A stretch of 64,000 bases of DNA, taken from the NCBI RefSeq assembly GCF_000021325.1, contig NC_011365.1:2198001-2262000 (forward strand). Reading direction: 5' to 3'. A program made the translations under genes and the position numbers. Under the pieces are notes generated by a model. The model had not been told where the DNA came from. It searched no databases and saw nothing but the letters and a program-made list of their open reading frames with translations. Below are positions 35,636 through 45,098 of the stretch, piece by piece. Origin of the DNA: Gluconacetobacter diazotrophicus PA1 5 (GTDB lineage: Bacteria; Pseudomonadota; Alphaproteobacteria; Acetobacterales; Acetobacteraceae). Position 1 is the stretch's first letter; each line of letters starts with the position of its first letter.

Positions 35636-37210
35636 ATGTCTGACGAGCTTCAGCCGATGTCTTCTCTCCGCGCCCGCCGGATGCGGGGCGGAATCCTGGC
35701 CGCGCTGGTTGCGGGAACCATGCTGGGGGGCGTGGCCGCCGACGGGCTGGTCCCCGTGGCGCGGGCCGACGATACCGGGGTGATCCGTCCCGATACGCAG
35801 GTCCAGACCCTGCCGAACTTCGTCAACCTGGTGAAGCAGGTCCGGCCCGCCGTGGTGTCGATCACCTCCAGCATCCGTGCCGAGGACCTGGGGGACGAAG
35901 GCGGCGGCGGCGCCGAGGGGCAGCAGCAGATGCCCTTCCCGTTCCCCTTCCCGTTCCAGATGATGCCGCAGCAGCAGCGCCGCACGGTCGAGGCGCGGGG
36001 ATCGGGCTTCATCATCTCGGCCGACGGCTATGTCGTGACCAACAACCATGTGGTCAAGGGCGCGACCAAGGTCACGGTGACGCTGGATGACGGCACCACC
36101 CTGCCGGCCAAGATCGTCGGCCGCGATTCCAAGACCGACCTCGCGCTGCTGAAGGTCACGTCGCAGGGCAAGCTGCGCTTCATCGAACTGGGCGATTCCG
36201 ACAAGGTCGAGCCCGGGGAATGGGTGGTCGCGGTCGGCAATCCCTACGGGCTGGGCGGCACGGTCACCGCCGGCATCGTCTCGGCGCGCGGGCGTGACAT
36301 CGGCGACGGGCCGTACGATTCGTTCATCCAGGTCGATGCCCCGATCAATCGCGGCAATTCCGGCGGCCCGCTCTTCACCCAGGACGGCAAGGTCGTGGGC
36401 GTCAATACCGCCATCCTCTCGCCCTCGGGCGGGTCGATCGGCATCGGCTTCGCCATCCCGTCCGACGTGGTGAAGAACGTCGTCTACCAGTTGCAGAAGA
36501 CCGGGCACGTCACCCGGGGTTACCTCGGCGTGGTCGCGCAGGTGATCACGCCCGCGATGGCCACGGCGCTGGGCCTGAAGCCCGCGGCGCCCGGCGCGCC
36601 GCCCAGCGGCGCCCTGGTCGCCAGTGTCAGCAACGGCAGCCCGGCCGAAAAGGCGGGGATCAAGGCCGGGGACGTGATCACCACCCTGAACGGGCAGAAG
36701 ATCGACAGCCCGCATGATCTGGCGGTCAAGGTGGCCTCGATCGTGCCGGGCAGCAAGGCGGCGGTGAACTATATGCGCGGCACGGCCGCGCAGAGCACGA
36801 CGGTCACGATCGCCAACCTCTCCGGCGCTCCGTCGCCCGACGGCGCGGTCGGGGACAGGAACGACGGCGGTCCGCGCCTGGGCGTCTCGCTGTCGCCCCT
36901 GACGTCGGACCTGCGCCAGCAACTGGGCCTGGACGGGTCGGTGCGCGGCGTCGTCGTCAGCGACGTCCAGTCGGGTTCGGCGGCGGAACAGGCCGGAATC
37001 CACGCGGGCGACGTGATCCAGGCGGTGGGCAACAAGCCGGTGGAAAACCCCGGCGCTACCGTCACCGCCGTCCGCGCGGCGCTGAAATCCAACCAGTCGG
37101 TCCTGCTGCGCATCCTGCGCAACGGGCAGAACATCTTCGTCGCCGTCACGCCGGGCTCGGATGAGGGCGACAGCGGCAATGGCAACAGCGACCCCGACGG
37201 CAACGACTGA
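35636..37210 (+). CDS. degP: DegP/HtrA family periplasmic serine protease (Do type)
   Basis: 524 residues. Degrades or refolds damaged proteins in the periplasm. A signal segment (GGILAALVAGTMLGGVAADG) precedes the trypsin-like domain with catalytic H138 (NNHVV), D168 (SKTDLALL) and S242 (GNSGGPL). Between H-containing strand and the signal is a flexible loop rich in Gln/Pro/Phe (QQQMPFPFPFPFQMMPQQQ), a DegP LA-like loop. Two PDZ domains follow, at about 285-375 (GVVAQVITP, SPAEKAGIKAGDVI) and 415-505 (GSAAEQAGIHAGDVI). The tail is Asp/Ser/Gly-rich. ATG at 35636 has AGGA upstream. Confidence 0.94.
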   Translation: MSDELQPMSSLRARRMRGGILAALVAGTMLGGVAADGLVPVARADDTGVIRPDTQVQTLPNFVNLVKQVRPAVVSITSSIRAEDLGDEGGGGAEGQQQMPFPFPFPFQMMPQQQRRTVEARGSGFIISADGYVVTNNHVVKGATKVTVTLDDGTTLPAKIVGRDSKTDLALLKVTSQGKLRFIELGDSDKVEPGEWVVAVGNPYGLGGTVTAGIVSARGRDIGDGPYDSFIQVDAPINRGNSGGPLFTQDGKVVGVNTAILSPSGGSIGIGFAIPSDVVKNVVYQLQKTGHVTRGYLGVVAQVITPAMATALGLKPAAPGAPPSGALVASVSNGSPAEKAGIKAGDVITTLNGQKIDSPHDLAVKVASIVPGSKAAVNYMRGTAAQSTTVTIANLSGAPSPDGAVGDRNDGGPRLGVSLSPLTSDLRQQLGLDGSVRGVVVSDVQSGSAAEQAGIHAGDVIQAVGNKPVENPGATVTAVRAALKSNQSVLLRILRNGQNIFVAVTPGSDEGDSGNGNSDPDGND

Positions 37211-37216
37211 CGGGCG

Positions 37217-37245
37217 GGCGGGCCGCCCTGCCGGGGCGGCCCGCC
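37217..37245. terminator. Hairpin between convergent degP and ltaE
   Basis: GGCGGGCCGCC (37217-37227) and GGCGGCCCGCC (37235-37245) are perfect 11-bp arms around a 7-base loop. It lies 7 bases after the degP stop and 11 before the ltaE stop, so it can end transcription from both sides. No T-tract directly follows on the plus strand, though CTTTTA comes 8 bases later. Confidence 0.7.
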
Positions 37246-37256
37246 ATGTCGTACTT

Positions 37257-38312
37257 TTATACTTCCGCCAGGGTCGCCAGGAACGCGTCCACATCCGCCA
37301 CGCGCGTATAATAACTGGTGACCAGCCGCACGACGGTCCCCTCCACGCCCAGCGGGGTGGGCCAGTCGCGGAAGACGAACCCTGCCGCGCGCAGGTGCGC
37401 GATCGCCCGGTCGGGCAGCATGACGAAGATCTCGTTGGCCTGGGTTTCATAGACCAGGCGGGCGCCGGGGTGGCGGAACAGGCCGCCTGCCAGCCGGTGC
37501 GCCATGGCGTTGGCCTGCCGCGCGTTGTTCAGCCACAGATCGTCTTCCAGGCAGGCCAGCAACTGTGCGCTGAGGAAGCGCTGCTTGGACCAGCCATGGC
37601 CGCCGCGCTTGCGGCGCCGGGCGAACTGCTCGGCCCGCGCGGGGTCGAAGATGATCACGGCTTCGGCCGCCATCGCGCCGTTCTTGGTCGCGCCCAGCGC
37701 CAGCACGTCGATCCCGGCCTTCCATGTCGCCTCGGCGGGCGTGCATCCCAGATGGACGATGGCGTTGGCCAGCCGTGCGCCGTCCAGATGCACCGCCAGG
37801 CCCCGGGCGCGCGCCCGCGCCGTCAGGTCCGCGATCCGCGCCGGGTCGTAGACGGTGCCCCATTCCGTGGCCTGCGTCAGGCTCAGCGTCGTCGGCAGGT
37901 TGTCCTGCACGTTGGAAGCCGGGTGGCGGTCCAGCACATAGGACAGGGCAGCGGGGTCCATGCGCCCGTCTTCGGACGGGATCGTCAGCAGCCGCGCGCC
38001 GCCGGTATAGAAATCGGGCGCCCCGCATTCGGACTGGACGATATGCGCGCTCTCGTCGCACAGGACCGCGCCATAGGGTGGGGTTATCGCCGCCAGCGCC
38101 AGCGCGTTCGCCGCCGTGCCGGTGGTGACGGGAAAGACCTGGACCGCGTGCTGGAAGACATCCGCCGCCACCTGCTGCAGGCGCGCGGTCCAGGCGTCGG
38201 CGCCGTAGGCGGGGGCGGCGCCCTCGTTGGCCGCCATCAGGGCGGACATCACGGCAGGGCAGGCCGGAACGACGTTGTCGCTGCTGAAATTTTTGCGTAT
38301 CTGCTCTACCAC
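37257..38312 (-). CDS. ltaE: Low-specificity L-threonine aldolase
   Basis: 351 residues. PLP enzyme splitting threonine or allo-threonine to glycine and acetaldehyde. NFSSDN at the N-terminus, the [18 protein letters not shown] substrate loop, [17 protein letters not shown] and the PLP lysine in [16 protein letters not shown] are present. The GTG at 38312 ([13 protein letters not shown]) has AGGGGG upstream and gives the normal N-terminus; a longer frame overlaps folD. Divergent from folD with 53 bases between start codons. Confidence 0.92.
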   Translation of the reverse strand: MVEQIRKNFSSDNVVPACPAVMSALMAANEGAAPAYGADAWTARLQQVAADVFQHAVQVFPVTTGTAANALALAAITPPYGAVLCDESAHIVQSECGAPDFYTGGARLLTIPSEDGRMDPAALSYVLDRHPASNVQDNLPTTLSLTQATEWGTVYDPARIADLTARARARGLAVHLDGARLANAIVHLGCTPAEATWKAGIDVLALGATKNGAMAAEAVIIFDPARAEQFARRRKRGGHGWSKQRFLSAQLLACLEDDLWLNNARQANAMAHRLAGGLFRHPGARLVYETQANEIFVMLPDRAIAHLRAAGFVFRDWPTPLGVEGTVVRLVTSYYTRVADVDAFLATLAEV

Positions 38313-38365
38313 CCTGGCCCCCTGTCCTATGCCATCTGGCCCATGCCCGCTGTCCGGAGCGCCCC

Positions 38366-39301
38366 ATGACCGATCGAACGACCGATCCCGTGCCTGCCGA
38401 ACCCGCGCCGGTTCGCCATCCCACCGCGCGCCTGATCGACGGCAAGGCGTTCGCGGCGAACCTGACGCAGACGATCGCACGGGACGTGCAATCATTCCAT
38501 GATCGTTATCGCGTCACCCCCGGGCTGGCGGTGGTGCTGGTCGGTAACGATCCCGCCAGCGAGGTCTATGTCCGCAACAAGGCGTTGCAGACCCATCGCG
38601 CGGGCATGCGCTCGTTCATGCACATGCTGCCCGCCACCACGTCGCAGGCCGAGCTTCTGGCGCTGATCGGACGCCTGAACGCCGATCCGGAAATCCACGG
38701 CATCCTGGTGCAGTTGCCGCTGCCCGCCGGTCTGGACCCCGTCGCCGTGACCAATGCCATCCTGCCGGACAAGGATGTGGACGGGCTGGGCGAGGTCAAT
38801 GCCGGCCGCCTGGCGCTGGGCCAGCCGGGGATCGTGCCGTGCACGCCGCTGGGCTGCCTGATGCTGCTGAAGTCGGAACTGGGCGATCTGCGCGGACTGC
38901 ACGCGGTCATCATCGGCGCGTCCAACCTGGTCGGCCGGCCGATGGCCCGGCTGCTGCTGGCCGAGGGCTGCACGGTGACGGTCGGGCATATCGACACGCG
39001 CGACCCCGCGGCGCTGGCGCGGCAGGGGGATATCCTGGTGGTGGCCACCGGCTGCCACGGGCTGGTGCGCGGCGACTGGATCAAGCCGGGCGCCGCCGTG
39101 ATCGACGTGGGCATCACCCGCATATCGCTGCCCAGCGGCAAGACGCGCCTGGTCGGCGACGTCGCGTTCGACGAGGCCGTGACCCGTGCGGGATGCATCA
39201 CCCCGGTGCCGGGCGGCGTCGGGCCGATGACCATCGCCTGCCTGCTGAACAACACCCTGGCGGCGGCGCGTCGCATCGTCGGCGCGACGGACGCGGCATG
39301 A
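38366..39301 (+). CDS. folD: FolD, methylenetetrahydrofolate dehydrogenase/cyclohydrolase
   Basis: 311 residues. Interconverts 5,10-methylene-THF and 10-formyl-THF, using NADP. Motifs: [18 protein letters not shown] (catalytic Lys four after Tyr), [57 protein letters not shown] and the final [19 protein letters not shown]. The usual second Lys of YVxxKxK is Leu here. The N-terminus has an 18-residue Pro/Thr-rich leader. Overlaps the metF-like gene as ATGA, coupling two one-carbon steps. Confidence 0.96.
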   Translation: MTDRTTDPVPAEPAPVRHPTARLIDGKAFAANLTQTIARDVQSFHDRYRVTPGLAVVLVGNDPASEVYVRNKALQTHRAGMRSFMHMLPATTSQAELLALIGRLNADPEIHGILVQLPLPAGLDPVAVTNAILPDKDVDGLGEVNAGRLALGQPGIVPCTPLGCLMLLKSELGDLRGLHAVIIGASNLVGRPMARLLLAEGCTVTVGHIDTRDPAALARQGDILVVATGCHGLVRGDWIKPGAAVIDVGITRISLPSGKTRLVGDVAFDEAVTRAGCITPVPGGVGPMTIACLLNNTLAAARRIVGATDAA

Positions 39302-40041
39302 CCCGGATTTCGGTCGAACTGATCCCCCGCGACGCCGAAGCCCTGCTGCGCGACGCGGCCGAGGTCCGGCAGCATTTCCCGCTGGCCGACACGCTGAACG
39401 TCCCCAGCCTGATGCGCTTCCCGCTGCGGGGCTGGGACGCGGTGCCGCTGCTGCGGCCGGTGCTGCCGCGAATCGTGCCGCATATCCGCGCCATCGACGT
39501 CGATCCCGCCGGCCCGCTGCCGGGCGTGGATGTCCCGGGCCTGGAGGAAGTGCTGGTGGTCCAGGGCGATCCGCCCGCCGATCTGGGGCATCGCACCTTT
39601 CCCAATTCGTCGGAAAGCGTGATCCGCCGCTATCGGCGCGAGGCCCCGCATCTGCGGGTCTATGCCGCCTTCGACCCCTACCGCCGCGCGCCGTATCACG
39701 AACTGGACGCCGTGGCGCGCAAGAAGGATGCCGGCGCGACGGGCTTCTTCACCCAGCCGGTGTTCGATCCGCGCATGCTGGACCTGTGCATGGAGTGGCT
39801 GGCGGGCGAGGCCGTGTTCTGGGGCCTGTCGCCGGTCATCGGCCCCAAGTCGCGCTCGTACTGGGAAACGACCAATCATGTCGTCTTCCCCCGCGATTTC
39901 GAACCGACGATCGAGGCGAACATCGCCTTCGCCTGCCGGGCGATCCGCACGGTGCGCGACGCGGGCGGCCACGTCTACCTGATGCCGCTGCGCGTGAAGC
40001 TGGAGCGGTATCTGGCGCCGATCCAGCAGGAACTGGGCTGA
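39298..40041 (+). CDS. MetF-like methylenetetrahydrofolate reductase family protein
   Basis: 247 residues, about 40-50 shorter than typical Met[10 protein letters not shown] matches the MTHFR start with its catalytic Glu, and [13 protein letters not shown] matches the family block TDFAxTQxFF. The middle part ([12 protein letters not shown]) fits the (beta-alpha)8 barrel. It probably reduces 5,10-methylene-THF to 5-methyl-THF, or is a divergent family member with reduced lid regions. The ATG overlaps the folD TGA; the pairing supports folate chemistry. Confidence 0.78.
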   Translation: MTRISVELIPRDAEALLRDAAEVRQHFPLADTLNVPSLMRFPLRGWDAVPLLRPVLPRIVPHIRAIDVDPAGPLPGVDVPGLEEVLVVQGDPPADLGHRTFPNSSESVIRRYRREAPHLRVYAAFDPYRRAPYHELDAVARKKDAGATGFFTQPVFDPRMLDLCMEWLAGEAVFWGLSPVIGPKSRSYWETTNHVVFPRDFEPTIEANIAFACRAIRTVRDAGGHVYLMPLRVKLERYLAPIQQELG

Positions 40042-40118
40042 GAGGCCGGGCGGTGGCTTACCTCGGCCGGGTAATTCCGTTAGCCTCGGCGCACATGTTT
40101 CGTCTGCCCGGAAAGGTC

Positions 40119-42251
40119 ATGAATTTGTCGCACGATTGTCCGCGCCCGCGCCGTCTCGTTCCCCCCGGGGCCCGCTTCCGGGCCGGCGGGATGATGCTGG
40201 GGGCGGTCCTGGCCTGCGGTGTGGCGTGGCCGGCCATGGCGTCGGACGACGCGGCCGATGCCGCCCCGGCGGCGAGTGTCGCGGCGCCCCCGCCGCCGGT
40301 GCTGCCCGCGCCGGACCCGGCGCGCATCTTCGCCCCCCTGGCCTATCCCTCGCCGGTCAACGTCTATCGCTCCGGCGGCGGCGCCCCCGGTCCCGCGTAC
40401 TGGCAGAATGGCGCGGATTACGACATCAAGGCGGCGATCGACCCGGCCAACCGGCTGCTCTCGGGCTCCGAGACCATCACCTACGTCAACAACAGCCCCG
40501 ACACGCTGGACGTGCTGTGGCTGCAACTGGACCAGAACATCTATCGCGACGGGTCGCGCGGCAGCTTCGCCAACCCCGAAAGGACCACGCAGCATACGGA
40601 CGGCGCGGCGATCGAAAGCGTGGCGGTCGAACAGGACGGCAAGAGCATCCCGGTCACGCCGGTGATCTCGGACACCCGGATGCAGGTCCCGCTGCCTGCC
40701 CCGCTGGACGGCAAGGGCGGGAAGATCCGGCTGAAGATCGCGTGGCACTATACCATTCCCGGGGAATGGGGCGGCCGCACCGCCGTCAGCGCCAGCCGCA
40801 ACGGCGATATCTACGAGGTCGCGCAATGGTATCCGCGCATGGCCGTCTATGACGATATTCGCGGCTGGGACACCGCGCCCTATCTGGGCCAGGAATTCTT
40901 CCTGGACTATGGCGATATCGATTACAGCATCACCGTGCCGTGGAATTTCACCGTCGTGGGATCGGGCGCGCTGCTGAACCCGGCCGACGTCCTGACCCAG
41001 ACCGAGCGCGACCGCCTGGCCCAGGCCGCCAAGAGCGACGAGCGGGTGATGATCCGCACCCAGGCCGACGTCACCGACCCCAAGAGCCACCTGGCCCAGA
41101 CGGGGACGAAGACCTGGCATTTCCGCATGAACAACACCCGCGACGTGGCCTTCGCCGCCTCGCCGGCCTTCCTGTGGGACGCGGCGCGGCTGAACCTGCC
41201 GCCGCTGGCGGCGGAACCGGGCCGCGCGCCCGTGCCGCGCCTGGCGATGTCGGCCTATCCGGTCGAAGGCATCGGCGCGCATCAATGGGACCGCTCCACG
41301 GCCTATGTGAAGTTCGCGATCGAGAATTTCTCGCGCCGCTGGTACCCGTACCCCTGGCCCAACGCGGTCAATCTGGGCGGTTATGGCGCGGGGATGGAAT
41401 ATCCCGGCATCGTCTTCGACGGGATGCACGACAAGGACGCGGAACTGTTCTGGATCACGACGCATGAGCTGGGCCATGACTGGTTCCCGATGATCGTGGG
41501 GTCCAACGAACGCCGCAACGCCTTCATGGACGAAGGCTTCAACACCTTCATCGACACCTACGCATCCGACGATTTCAATTCCGGCGAATTCGCGCCGAAG
41601 CGCGATGCCGAATTCGCTCCCGCCACCGGCAAGCCCGCCGACGACATCCTGACGGTCCTGCGCGATCCCGCCGCGCCGCGCCTGATGGCGCCCGCGGACA
41701 CGATATCCGAGAAGTACCGCCACCCCGTCACCTACTTCAAGGCGGCCTACGGGCTGAAGCTGCTGCGCGAGCAGATCCTGGGGCCGGAGCGCTTCGACCG
41801 CGCCTTCCGCCGCTATATCGCGCTCTGGGCCTATCACCACCCCACGCCGTCGGACTTCTTCCGCCTGATGGACAGCGAGGCCGGCGAGGACCTGTCCTGG
41901 TTCTGGCGCGGCTGGTACTTCAACAACTGGGCCCCGGACTATGCCGTGAAATCCGCGACGCTGACCGGCGACGGCCCGACGCGCGCGGTGCTGGTGACCG
42001 TGGACAACAAGGGCTGGCTGCCCCTGCCGGTCACGCTGGTGCTGACCTATACCGACGGCAGCACCTCGCGCCTGACCATCCCGACCGAAACCTGGCAGTT
42101 GCGCAACGAGGTCGAACTGACGATTCCCACCGCCCGCACGCCCCAGTCGGTGACGCTGGACCCGGGGCATGAGATCCCCGACCTGAACCGGGCGGACAAC
42201 ACGCTGACCCTGGCCCCGCCCGCCCCCGCGCCGGCCGCCCCGGCGCACTGA
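40119..42251 (+). CDS. Secreted M1-family zinc metallopeptidase
   Basis: 710 residues. A signal peptide (GGMMLGAVLACGVAWPAMAS) exports it to the periplasm. An M1 N-terminal beta domain (about 75-320) leads into the catalytic domain with the zinc site H449-E-L-G-H453 and the third ligand E472 (HExxH-x18-E), and the exopeptidase-type GAGMEYPG loop. The C-terminal region (about 600-710) is a beta-sandwich. It likely trims peptides from the N-terminus. ATG at 40119 with GGAAAGG just upstream; 40095 is an alternative. Followed by a 15-bp tandem repeat and a perfect 16-bp hairpin. Confidence 0.9.
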   Translation: MNLSHDCPRPRRLVPPGARFRAGGMMLGAVLACGVAWPAMASDDAADAAPAASVAAPPPPVLPAPDPARIFAPLAYPSPVNVYRSGGGAPGPAYWQNGADYDIKAAIDPANRLLSGSETITYVNNSPDTLDVLWLQLDQNIYRDGSRGSFANPERTTQHTDGAAIESVAVEQDGKSIPVTPVISDTRMQVPLPAPLDGKGGKIRLKIAWHYTIPGEWGGRTAVSASRNGDIYEVAQWYPRMAVYDDIRGWDTAPYLGQEFFLDYGDIDYSITVPWNFTVVGSGALLNPADVLTQTERDRLAQAAKSDERVMIRTQADVTDPKSHLAQTGTKTWHFRMNNTRDVAFAASPAFLWDAARLNLPPLAAEPGRAPVPRLAMSAYPVEGIGAHQWDRSTAYVKFAIENFSRRWYPYPWPNAVNLGGYGAGMEYPGIVFDGMHDKDAELFWITTHELGHDWFPMIVGSNERRNAFMDEGFNTFIDTYASDDFNSGEFAPKRDAEFAPATGKPADDILTVLRDPAAPRLMAPADTISEKYRHPVTYFKAAYGLKLLREQILGPERFDRAFRRYIALWAYHHPTPSDFFRLMDSEAGEDLSWFWRGWYFNNWAPDYAVKSATLTGDGPTRAVLVTVDNKGWLPLPVTLVLTYTDGSTSRLTIPTETWQLRNEVELTIPTARTPQSVTLDPGHEIPDLNRADNTLTLAPPAPAPAAPAH

Positions 42252-42253
42252 AA

Positions 42254-42280
42254 CCGGTCGCACTGAACCCGGTCGCACTG
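42254..42280. repeat. 15-bp tandem duplication after the M1 peptidase gene
   Basis: CCGGTCGCACTG at 42254-42265 recurs exactly at 42269-42280, with AAC/CCG-type bases between, and a partial third copy (GCGCACTGAAA) just before. It starts 3 bases after the stop codon and leads straight into the terminator hairpin. Probably a replication-slippage product. Confidence 0.8.
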
Positions 42281-42281
42281 G

Positions 42282-42317
42282 CCGCGACGGCAAGGGCTCC
42301 GGCCCTTGCCGTCGCGG
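42282..42317. terminator. Perfect 16-bp hairpin between convergent genes
   Basis: CCGCGACGGCAAGGGC (42282-42297) pairs fully with GCCCTTGCCGTCGCGG (42302-42317) around a 4-base loop. It sits between the M1 peptidase stop and the Nudix gene stop and can serve both strands. No T-run follows. Confidence 0.75.
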
Positions 42318-42320
42318 GGC

Positions 42321-42938
42321 CTACAGCCACCTCCGCGCCCGGACCAGCGTCATGGCGGCCAGCGTGGCCATGCAGGTGATTTCGCCGGCGCCGATCATCC
42401 GCTCCACCTCCGCCAGCGGGATCGTATGGCAGGTCATGTCCCCTTCCGTCGTCTCGCGCCGGGGCTCGCCCTGCGTCAGGTCGGTGGCCAGGTAGACATG
42501 GCCGCGCTGGGTGGAATAGCCCGGGCCCTGGTACAGCGTGCCGGCATGGCGCAGTTGCCCGGCGCGCAGGCCGGTCTCCTCTTCCAGTTCGCCGCGCGCC
42601 ACGATCTCGGGGTCGGTGTCGGGGCGGTGTTCCCACATGCCCATCGGCAATTCCCACAATCGCGCGCGCACCGGATAGCGATATTGCCGCACCAGGGTGA
42701 CGGTGGGGCCGTCCGGCCCCTCGCCCAGCGGCACGATGACGACGAATTCCGTCCGTTCGACCACGCCGTACAGCCCCTCGCCCCCGTCGGGGCGGCGGAT
42801 GATGTCCTCGCGCAGGCGCGTCCACGGGTTTTCATAGACGACGCGCGATGACAGCGTGACGAAGCCCCCGTCGTCATCGGGTGGAATGTCCATGCTCATG
42901 TTCGGTCGTGCCCCCGTGTCCGCGACAGGGGTGATCAT
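42321..42938 (-). CDS. Nudix hydrolase, ADP-ribose pyrophosphatase type
   Basis: 205 residues. TLVRQYRYPVRARLWELPMGMWE is the stretch found before the Nudix box in ADP-ribose pyrophosphatases; the box itself reads GELEEETGL where the usual pattern is REL-x-EE-x-G. The first Arg of the consensus is replaced by Gly; the metal-binding glutamates are kept. It probably splits ADP-ribose or a related nucleotide sugar. ATG at 42938 or the downstream MSMDIPPD start (42899) are both possible; neither has a strong ribosome site. Confidence 0.87.
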   Translation of the reverse strand: MITPVADTGARPNMSMDIPPDDDGGFVTLSSRVVYENPWTRLREDIIRRPDGGEGLYGVVERTEFVVIVPLGEGPDGPTVTLVRQYRYPVRARLWELPMGMWEHRPDTDPEIVARGELEEETGLRAGQLRHAGTLYQGPGYSTQRGHVYLATDLTQGEPRRETTEGDMTCHTIPLAEVERMIGAGEITCMATLAAMTLVRARRWL

Positions 42939-43042
42939 GGCGTGCGGGTGGGTGGCGGCGTCAACATTCCGTCCGCATCTCGCGCGGTCGTGACGGCCCT
43001 GCCGCCCCTTCGCCCGCTTGGCGAATGGCGAAGGGCACCCCT

Positions 43043-44293
43043 ATGATGCCTGAAAAAGAACGGAGTTCCCCCCTCGCCATGACGTCCTCGCGGCCCGGCC
43101 CGGCCCACCCTGCGGCCAATCCCACGCTGCGGATCCTGGCCGTCGTCCTGTTCAACCTGATCTGCTACGTCGATATCGGCCTGCCGCTGGCGGTCATACC
43201 GGTCTTCGTCCATGGCACGCTGGGGTACAACACTGTCGTCGCCGGGCTGGCGGTGTCGCTGCAATATCTGGCCACCTTCGCCTCGCGCGCGCAGGCCGGC
43301 CGGTTCGTCGACGGGCGGGGGGCCAAGCCGGCGGTGATGATCGGGCTGGCCACCTGCGTCGCGGCCGGGGTGGCGCTGATGCTGGCGGGCCTGCTGTCCG
43401 GCCACGCGGTACCGTCGGTCCTGCTGCTGATCACCAGCCGTATCCTGATGGGTGTGGGCGAAAGCTGGACCGCGACGGGCGCCATCCTGTGGAATATCGG
43501 CCGGGTCGGCGCCGAACGCACGGCGCAGGTGATTTCGTGGAACGGCATCACCTCGTATGGCGGCATCGCCTTCGGCGCGCCGGTGGGGGCGCTGCTGTCG
43601 CAGCTTGCCCCGCCGATGGGCGGGCTGGCAGGGGTCGGGCTGCTGTCGGCGGTGCTGCCGGCGGCGGGGCTGGTCCTGGCCACGCGGTACGCCCCGGTGC
43701 CGCCGATGACCAAGGGCGAGACCATGCCGTTCAGCCAGGTGTTCTGGCGGGTCCTGCCCTACGGCATCGTGCTGGCGTGCGGTTCGGTGGGGTTCGGGGC
43801 GATCTCGGCCTGCCTGTCGCTGTATTTCGCCGACCGGCACTGGGACGGGGCGGCGCTGGCGCTGATGATGTTCGGCGTGGTCTTCGTGATGGTGCGGCTG
43901 CTCTTCTCGCGCCAGATCGGCCTGCGCGGCGGCCGGACCGTAGCCATCGTCTCGCTGCTGGTCGAGGTCGCGGGCCTGCTGATCCTGTGGCGCAGCAGCG
44001 GGGTGCCCGCGGCCGACCTGGGCGCCGCGCTGACCGGCGCCGGCTTCTCGCTGGTCTTCCCCGCACTGGGGGTCGAGGCCGTGACGCGGGCCGGCCCGCA
44101 GAATCGCGGCGCCGCGCTGGGGGCGTTCAGCGTCTTCCTCGATATCGGCATCGGCATATCGGGCCCGATGCTGGGGCTGGTGATCAACAGCCTGGGCTAT
44201 GGGCCGATGTTTCTGGCCTCGGCCCTGTTTACCGGGGCGGGGGTCGGTGCCACTGTCCTGCTGCGGGGGGGCGCGCGCCGAGGCACCCCCTGA
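43043..44293 (+). CDS. MFS transporter, YhhS/YfcJ-like
   Basis: 416 residues from the ATG pair at 43043, which has GAAGGG 8 bases upstream; 43025 and 43079 are alternatives. Twelve membrane segments. FVDGRGAKPAVMIGL is the loop 2-3 MFS motif (G-x3-D-x-x-G-R/K), and RILMGVGESWTATGAILWNIG is the helix 5 pattern of the YhhS/YfcJ group. Members export sugars or small inhibitors such as arabinose or glyphosate; the substrate here is unknown. Lies 33 bases before the LOG gene. Confidence 0.85.
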   Translation: MMPEKERSSPLAMTSSRPGPAHPAANPTLRILAVVLFNLICYVDIGLPLAVIPVFVHGTLGYNTVVAGLAVSLQYLATFASRAQAGRFVDGRGAKPAVMIGLATCVAAGVALMLAGLLSGHAVPSVLLLITSRILMGVGESWTATGAILWNIGRVGAERTAQVISWNGITSYGGIAFGAPVGALLSQLAPPMGGLAGVGLLSAVLPAAGLVLATRYAPVPPMTKGETMPFSQVFWRVLPYGIVLACGSVGFGAISACLSLYFADRHWDGAALALMMFGVVFVMVRLLFSRQIGLRGGRTVAIVSLLVEVAGLLILWRSSGVPAADLGAALTGAGFSLVFPALGVEAVTRAGPQNRGAALGAFSVFLDIGIGISGPMLGLVINSLGYGPMFLASALFTGAGVGATVLLRGGARRGTP

Positions 44294-44326
44294 CGCCGCA
44301 TGTCACGCCCAGAAGGATGAGGATTC

Positions 44327-44908
44327 ATGTCCGTTGCTGCCGTCGCTGTGTTCTGTGGGTCGCGTTTCGGGGCCCGTCCCGATTTCCTGGCGACGGCGCG
44401 TGAAATGGGCACCAGCCTGGGCCAGGCGGGCATGCGGCTGGTCTATGGCGGCGGCGATGTCGGGCTGATGGGCGCGGTCGCGGATGCCACGCTGGCGGCG
44501 GGGGGCCTCGTCTCGGGCGTGATCCCGACCTTCCTGCAGGCGCGCGAGGTCATGCATGACGGCGTGACCGACCTGACGGTCACGGATTCGATGCACAGCC
44601 GCAAGCAGCTGATGTTCGCGCGGGCCGATGCCTTCGTCGTGCTGCCCGGCGGCCTGGGCACGTTCGACGAGACGATGGAGATCCTGACCTGGCGGCAGTT
44701 GAAACTGCACGACAAGCCGATCTTCGTCGTCAATGTCGCGGGCTGGGCCGACCCGATGCTGGCGATGCTGCACGCCGCCGTGCAGAACGGCTTCGCCGAG
44801 GACGCCGCCCTGAACCTGTTCGAGGTCGTGCCCGACGTCGCGACCACGATGGACCGTCTGCGCACCACGGTCCGTGGCCCCGCCACCGAGGATGTCAGCC
44901 GCCTGTGA
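44327..44908 (+). CDS. LOG family protein (cytokinin riboside 5'-monophosphate phosphoribohydrolase)
   Basis: 193 residues. Removes ribose 5-phosphate from nucleotide monophosphates, releasing the free base or active cytokinin. VYGGGDVGLMGAVADATLAAGG and the catalytic PGGLGTFDE block (PGGxGTxxE) are present, as is the MHSRKQLMFARADAFVVL segment. Length matches TIGR00730. GGATGAGGA precedes the ATG. It may follow the MFS gene on one transcript. In plant-associated acetic acid bacteria such enzymes could in principle release cytokinins, which is inference. Confidence 0.92.
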   Translation: MSVAAVAVFCGSRFGARPDFLATAREMGTSLGQAGMRLVYGGGDVGLMGAVADATLAAGGLVSGVIPTFLQAREVMHDGVTDLTVTDSMHSRKQLMFARADAFVVLPGGLGTFDETMEILTWRQLKLHDKPIFVVNVAGWADPMLAMLHAAVQNGFAEDAALNLFEVVPDVATTMDRLRTTVRGPATEDVSRL

Positions 44909-44959
44909 CACTCAGATGACAAAAACAGCGCCCCCGCGCCGATAGTTGGCCGGGGGGTC

Positions 44960-44988
44960 TTGCGGAGTGCGGGGAGGGGATGTATAGC
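44960..44988 (+). promoter_or_regulatory. Promoter of tRNA-Pro
   Basis: TTGCGG (44960-44965) and TATAGC (44983-44988) are separated by exactly 17 bases. Transcription would start about 7 bases later, just before the tRNA at 45002. Confidence 0.65.
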
Positions 44989-45001
44989 CCCCACTCAAGT
45001 T

Positions 45002-45078
45002 CGGAGTGTAGCTCAGCCTGGTAGAGCACTGTGTTCGGGACGCAGGGGCCGGAGGTTCGAATCCTCTCACTCCGACCA
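45002..45078 (+). tRNA. tRNA-Pro (anticodon CGG)
   Basis: 77 bases, full cloverleaf with encoded CCA. Acceptor CGGAGTG pairs with CACTCCG; anticodon loop TTCGGGA gives CGG, reading codon CCG; the stem CTGTG/CGCAG pairs with one G-T. The T-arm GGAGG-TTCGAAT-CCTCT is standard. CCG is a frequent codon in this DNA. No repeat of the tRNA 3' end was seen nearby, so there is no sign of an integrated element. Confidence 0.97.
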
Positions 45079-45098
45079 GCTTTTTCAAGACATTCGCC

